A DNA stretch of 30,970 nucleotides from Clostridiales bacterium (lineage in GTDB: Bacteria; Bacillota; Clostridia; Oscillospirales; Oscillospiraceae). Where the stretch lies: positions 1 through 30,970 of the forward strand of contig SFPN01000031.1 in assembly GCA_004551945.1 (NCBI GenBank), given 5' to 3'. The translations under genes and the position numbers were made by a program. The notes beneath the pieces are model-generated. The model was given only the letters and a program-made list of their open reading frames with translations. It was not told where the DNA came from and searched no databases. Position 1 is the stretch's first letter, and every line of letters starts with the position of its first letter. Positions 28,465 through 30,970 of this stretch are shown here, piece after piece.

Positions 28465-29483
28465 GGCGGCTGGTGATGCTGGCTCTGGCAGCGGCCTTCC
28501 TGCTCACCGGCTGCGGGAACCTGCCCCAGAGCCAGGAGACCGGAAGCGCCGCCGTGGTGAGCGTTCTGGGGGTGGCTCCCGCCGACTGGGGGATCACCGT
28601 CTACGCTGCTGCAGAGAGCCGGGAGGGAGAAGCCCCCGCCGTGTACCAGGGCCAGGGTGCCACCCCCGCCGCAGCCATTCAGTCTCTGGCCGGGGCCGGG
28701 GACCAGACGGTAAGCTGCGCCCATGTGGAGCATGTGCTCCTGGCCCAGTCCGGCGCCAGAGAGCTGGAGGAGGTCCTCAGCTACGCCTTCCGGGACCAGC
28801 GGCAGAGCACCGAGTCCCAGCTGTGGGTGGTGCGGTCGGAGGATCTGTCCCAGGTCTTTTCCGGGACCAGCGACCCCGCCCGGCGGATGGCCGTGCTGAA
28901 GTCCGCCGGGAAGGACAAGCAGGGCTTTCAGCCTGTGACCCTCCGTCAGGCAGCGGCAGCCCTGGCCGAGGGATCCCCTCTGCTGATCCCTGCCCTGGAG
29001 CAGGGGGAGGATGGGCTGGCCCTGGCCGGGTTCGCTCTCTATGACAAGGGGCAGTTTACCGCCTGGCTCACCGGCCAGTCAGCTCTGGGGGCCGCGCTGC
29101 TGATGGGAGACCCCATCCGCTGGACTGGTTCCGTGGAGGACCGGGCCATCGCCCTGCAAAGCACCGGCTGTCAGGCAGAACCGCTGCTGACAAATGGGCG
29201 GCTCACCGGCCTGTCCCTCCGTTGCCATTTAGAGGGGGTCTCCGCCGGCGGCTGGATCAGCCGGGAATCCGACGTTGCTCAGCTGGAAAAAGAGGCCGCC
29301 CAAGCCATGAAGGCGGCCCTGGAAATTCTCCGTCAGGCCGAAGCCGACGGAGCGGGGCTCAATCGCCGGGCAGGGCTTCAAAGGCCTCTGGCTTGGCCGG
29401 CCATCTCCCGGCAGTGGGAGGAGGCCTTCCCCCGTCTGGATGTGAAGATCTCCGTCCGGCTTACCGTGACAGAGCAGGACTGA
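28461..29483 (+). CDS. gerC: Spore germination receptor C subunit, lipoprotein (Ger(x)C family)
   Basis: The protein has 340 residues, starting at 28461 with an ATGA overlap to gerA, so translation is coupled. The signal peptide ends in the lipobox LLTGC (Cys18), so it is lipid-anchored to the outer face of the inner spore membrane. GerC features are an SVLGVAPADWG strand, the HVEHVLLAQSGARELEEVLSYAFRD segment (domain 1), GFALYDKGQFTAWLTGQSALGAALLMG (domain 2) and a helical C-terminal domain with ISRESDVAQLEKEAAQAMKAALEILR. It is required with A and B for receptor assembly in Bacillus. The order A-C-B differs from the common A-B-C. Confidence 0.92.
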   Translation: MRRLVMLALAAAFLLTGCGNLPQSQETGSAAVVSVLGVAPADWGITVYAAAESREGEAPAVYQGQGATPAAAIQSLAGAGDQTVSCAHVEHVLLAQSGARELEEVLSYAFRDQRQSTESQLWVVRSEDLSQVFSGTSDPARRMAVLKSAGKDKQGFQPVTLRQAAAALAEGSPLLIPALEQGEDGLALAGFALYDKGQFTAWLTGQSALGAALLMGDPIRWTGSVEDRAIALQSTGCQAEPLLTNGRLTGLSLRCHLEGVSAGGWISRESDVAQLEKEAAQAMKAALEILRQAEADGAGLNRRAGLQRPLAWPAISRQWEEAFPRLDVKISVRLTVTEQD

Positions 29484-29508
29484 CCCTATGAAGAAAGGAG
29501 GCATCCCC

Positions 29509-30549
29509 GTGAAGAATCGAAGGGTTTCCCTCAGTCAGCTGCTGAAGGCCCTGACCCTGGCCCTGTTTACCCTGGGCACCCAACGGCTGTTTCACTGGCT
29601 GGCCCCTGCCAGGTCTGCCGCCTGGCTGTGCCCCCTGGCCGCCGGGGGGGTGGTGGTGCTGCTGGGGGCCCTGGTGGGCCGCCGGACCGGGCTGGGGGAC
29701 CCGCTGGGGCCCTGGAGCAAGCGTATGGGCCAGACCCTGGCTCTGCTTCTTTTGCTGTGGGGGATCTTCCTCACCGCCGCCCATGCCGCCCGGGTGGGCA
29801 GCCGTTTGTCCGACTCCCTGCGGGCCTCTCCCGCCCTGGTGACCGTCCTGGTTCTGGCGCTGGCCGGGTGGATGGCCGCCGGAGGCCTGCCGGCGTTTCT
29901 CCGGGCCTGCGAAATCTTTTCTCTGGCGGTGGGAGCCGGGTTCGTCCTCATCCTCCTGTCCGGGGTGTTCCGGCTGCGGTGGGACTATGTGCTCCTGTGG
30001 CAGGGCCAGGAGCTGGCCCAGGTACCCCTGGGGGCCCTGTCCACTGCCGGAACCCTGGCGGCGGGATGCTACGTCCTTCTCCTGCTGCCGGCGGTTACCC
30101 CAGAGGAAAAAGGACGGCGGCGGGTCCTGAGACGGCTGGGGGGCCTGTTTGTTGCTCTGGCCGCCGCTATGATCCTGGTGCTGGGCCGGTTTGGCCCTGT
30201 TCTCACCAGCCAGATCAACCGGCCCTTCTTTCAAATGGTGTCCGGGCTGGGCTTCGAGGGCGCCTTCCAGCGGCTGGAGGAGCTGGTCTCCGCTCTGTGG
30301 GTCCTGGGGGACGCGGCTCTGCTGGGGCTTCTCCTGCTGAGCCTGCAGCCTCTGCTCACCCGGCTGGCCGGTCCCAGACCCAGCCGGGGACGGGTCTGGA
30401 AGGTTACAGGGGCGGTGCTCCTGGCGAGCCTGCCCGCCTCCTTCTGGAAAGGAGTCCTGGCAGGGCCGGTTCTCCCCGCGGGAAACCTTCTGGCAGGGGG
30501 CCTGATTGTGGCCCTTTCCACCCTGGCCGCGAGGCGGGAAAAACTTTGA
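29509..30549 (+). CDS. gerB: Spore germination receptor B subunit (GerB, APC-type permease)
   Basis: The protein has 346 residues. The GTG at 29509 (VKNRRVSLSQLLKALT) is preferred because AAAGGAGG lies 7 bases before it; the ATG at 29488 has no ribosome binding site and would put that site inside the gene. Ten hydrophobic segments can be picked out, in line with the amino acid/polyamine/organocation-type fold of GerB. The N-terminal SLSQLLKALTLALFTLG and the middle segments match family layout. GerB is thought to hold the germinant-binding pocket in the membrane. It is the last gene of the operon; the rRNA promoter begins 20 bases after its stop and no terminator is visible. Confidence 0.9.
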   Translation: MKNRRVSLSQLLKALTLALFTLGTQRLFHWLAPARSAAWLCPLAAGGVVVLLGALVGRRTGLGDPLGPWSKRMGQTLALLLLLWGIFLTAAHAARVGSRLSDSLRASPALVTVLVLALAGWMAAGGLPAFLRACEIFSLAVGAGFVLILLSGVFRLRWDYVLLWQGQELAQVPLGALSTAGTLAAGCYVLLLLPAVTPEEKGRRRVLRRLGGLFVALAAAMILVLGRFGPVLTSQINRPFFQMVSGLGFEGAFQRLEELVSALWVLGDAALLGLLLLSLQPLLTRLAGPRPSRGRVWKVTGAVLLASLPASFWKGVLAGPVLPAGNLLAGGLIVALSTLAARREKL

Positions 30550-30568
30550 AAAAATTTCAAAAAAGGGG

Positions 30569-30597
30569 TTGACATTCTCGTAAGGGGATGGTATTAT
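30569..30597 (+). promoter_or_regulatory. rRNA operon promoter P1
   Basis: TTGACA (30569-30574), 17-nt spacer, TATTAT (30592-30597). It is the first of two promoters for the rRNA operon, 106 bases upstream of the second. Confidence 0.85.
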
Positions 30598-30674
30598 ATC
30601 CAAGCTGTCGCGAACGACAGGCCGAAAAAGAGAACAAGAGGTTAAAACGTTGTGAAAAACTTCGAAAAAACCTC

Positions 30675-30703
30675 TTGACAAGCTCAAAGAGTTGTGCTAA
30701 AAT
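30675..30703 (+). promoter_or_regulatory. rRNA operon promoter P2
   Basis: TTGACA (30675-30680), 17-nt spacer, TAAAAT (30698-30703), with TG one base before the -10 (extended). An A/T-rich stretch with phased A runs upstream (30650-30672) may act as an UP element. Confidence 0.82.
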
Positions 30704-30901
30704 TCAACTCACGCCTGACGGATACGAAGCGGCGTGCACCTTGTAAATTAAACAACGTAAGACAAAACACGAAGCACCAGAAACGGACATTTAGTTGTCC
30801 ACAAAGCAAAGCTTTGTGGGGCAACGTCTATTATTTCTTTGAAGCTAATGATTAGCGATCAATGAATTGATTATGACGAGCCTGGCTCGTAATAATACCA
30901 T
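30704..30901 (+). promoter_or_regulatory. 16S rRNA leader with BoxA-like site and processing hairpins
   Basis: There is no gene here. The leader has a hairpin CCACAAAGC / GCTTTGTGG around 30794-30825, a TTTCTTTGAA stretch at 30834-30843 that resembles the Gram-positive BoxA antitermination site, a small palindrome at 30844-30856, and a hairpin at 30870-30896 directly before the mature 16S end. That last hairpin or its 3' partner beyond the window would serve pre-16S processing. Confidence 0.6.

Positions 30902-30970
<69 letters not shown>

Overview
The window looks like ordinary chromosome from a GC-rich, anaerobic, spore-forming Firmicute. The closest fit is Clostridia/Oscillospirales, in the style of Flavonifractor, Lawsonibacter or Pseudoflavonifractor. 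Support comes from strong GGAGG ribosome binding sites, sigma-A promoters with 16-18 nt spacers, a gerA-type germination operon, a short SerA, a butyrate-type thiolase, a stand-alone 2-hydroxyacyl-CoA dehydratase/activase-related protein and a Firmicute-like 16S rRNA start. The family name is an inference from gene content and style; no search was run. No phage, integrase, CRISPR array, defence island or biosynthetic cluster was seen.

Layout. 1-1047: two tandem related exported-type proteins in AT-richer DNA, the first cut by the window edge. 1195-2394: an acyl-CoA dehydratase/activase-related protein, followed by a non-coding repeat block. 2717-3613 (minus): two universal stress proteins. 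3726-5827: a diacylglycerol-kinase-like lipid kinase (minus) and a ylmH-DUF896 pair (plus), fired from back-to-back promoters that share a -35 box. 5828-6211: non-coding, with an inverted copy of the 2.4 kb repeat. 6212-8154 (minus): a membrane-tethered XRE regulator, a small anchored protein and a papain-like protein. 8218-11084 (minus): serC-serA-gamma carbonic anhydrase. 11258-12387 (minus): a thiolase gene broken by an internal deletion. 12535-12993: a small anchored protein. 13165-18421 (minus): prs, pth and mfd. 18745-22873 (plus): a parvulin-type lipoprotein foldase and a calcium-type P-ATPase. 23016-25964 (minus): an SLH-domain protein and glutamine-dependent NAD synthetase. 26068-26820 (minus): a coiled-coil protein. 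26950-30549 (plus): gerA-gerC-gerB germinant receptor behind a sigma-G-like promoter. 30569-30970: tandem rRNA promoters, leader and the first 69 bases of 16S rRNA.

How the genes work together. Most of the window is housekeeping: serine biosynthesis from 3-phosphoglycerate, PRPP and NAD synthesis, peptidyl-tRNA recycling, transcription-coupled repair, extracellular protein folding and ion export. The germination operon shows the organism sporulates.

The least expected signals are in non-coding DNA. Two small dispersed repeat families lie between genes. In one (9906-9980 and 16690-16766) the two copies have different stem sequences but keep the same 8-bp stem length and the identical six-base loop, which is compensatory change and points to a selected hairpin. 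The other (2421-2567 and 5888-6036) is an approximately 150-bp multi-hairpin unit in opposite orientations, and its central hairpin recurs on its own next to mfd and after the P-type ATPase.
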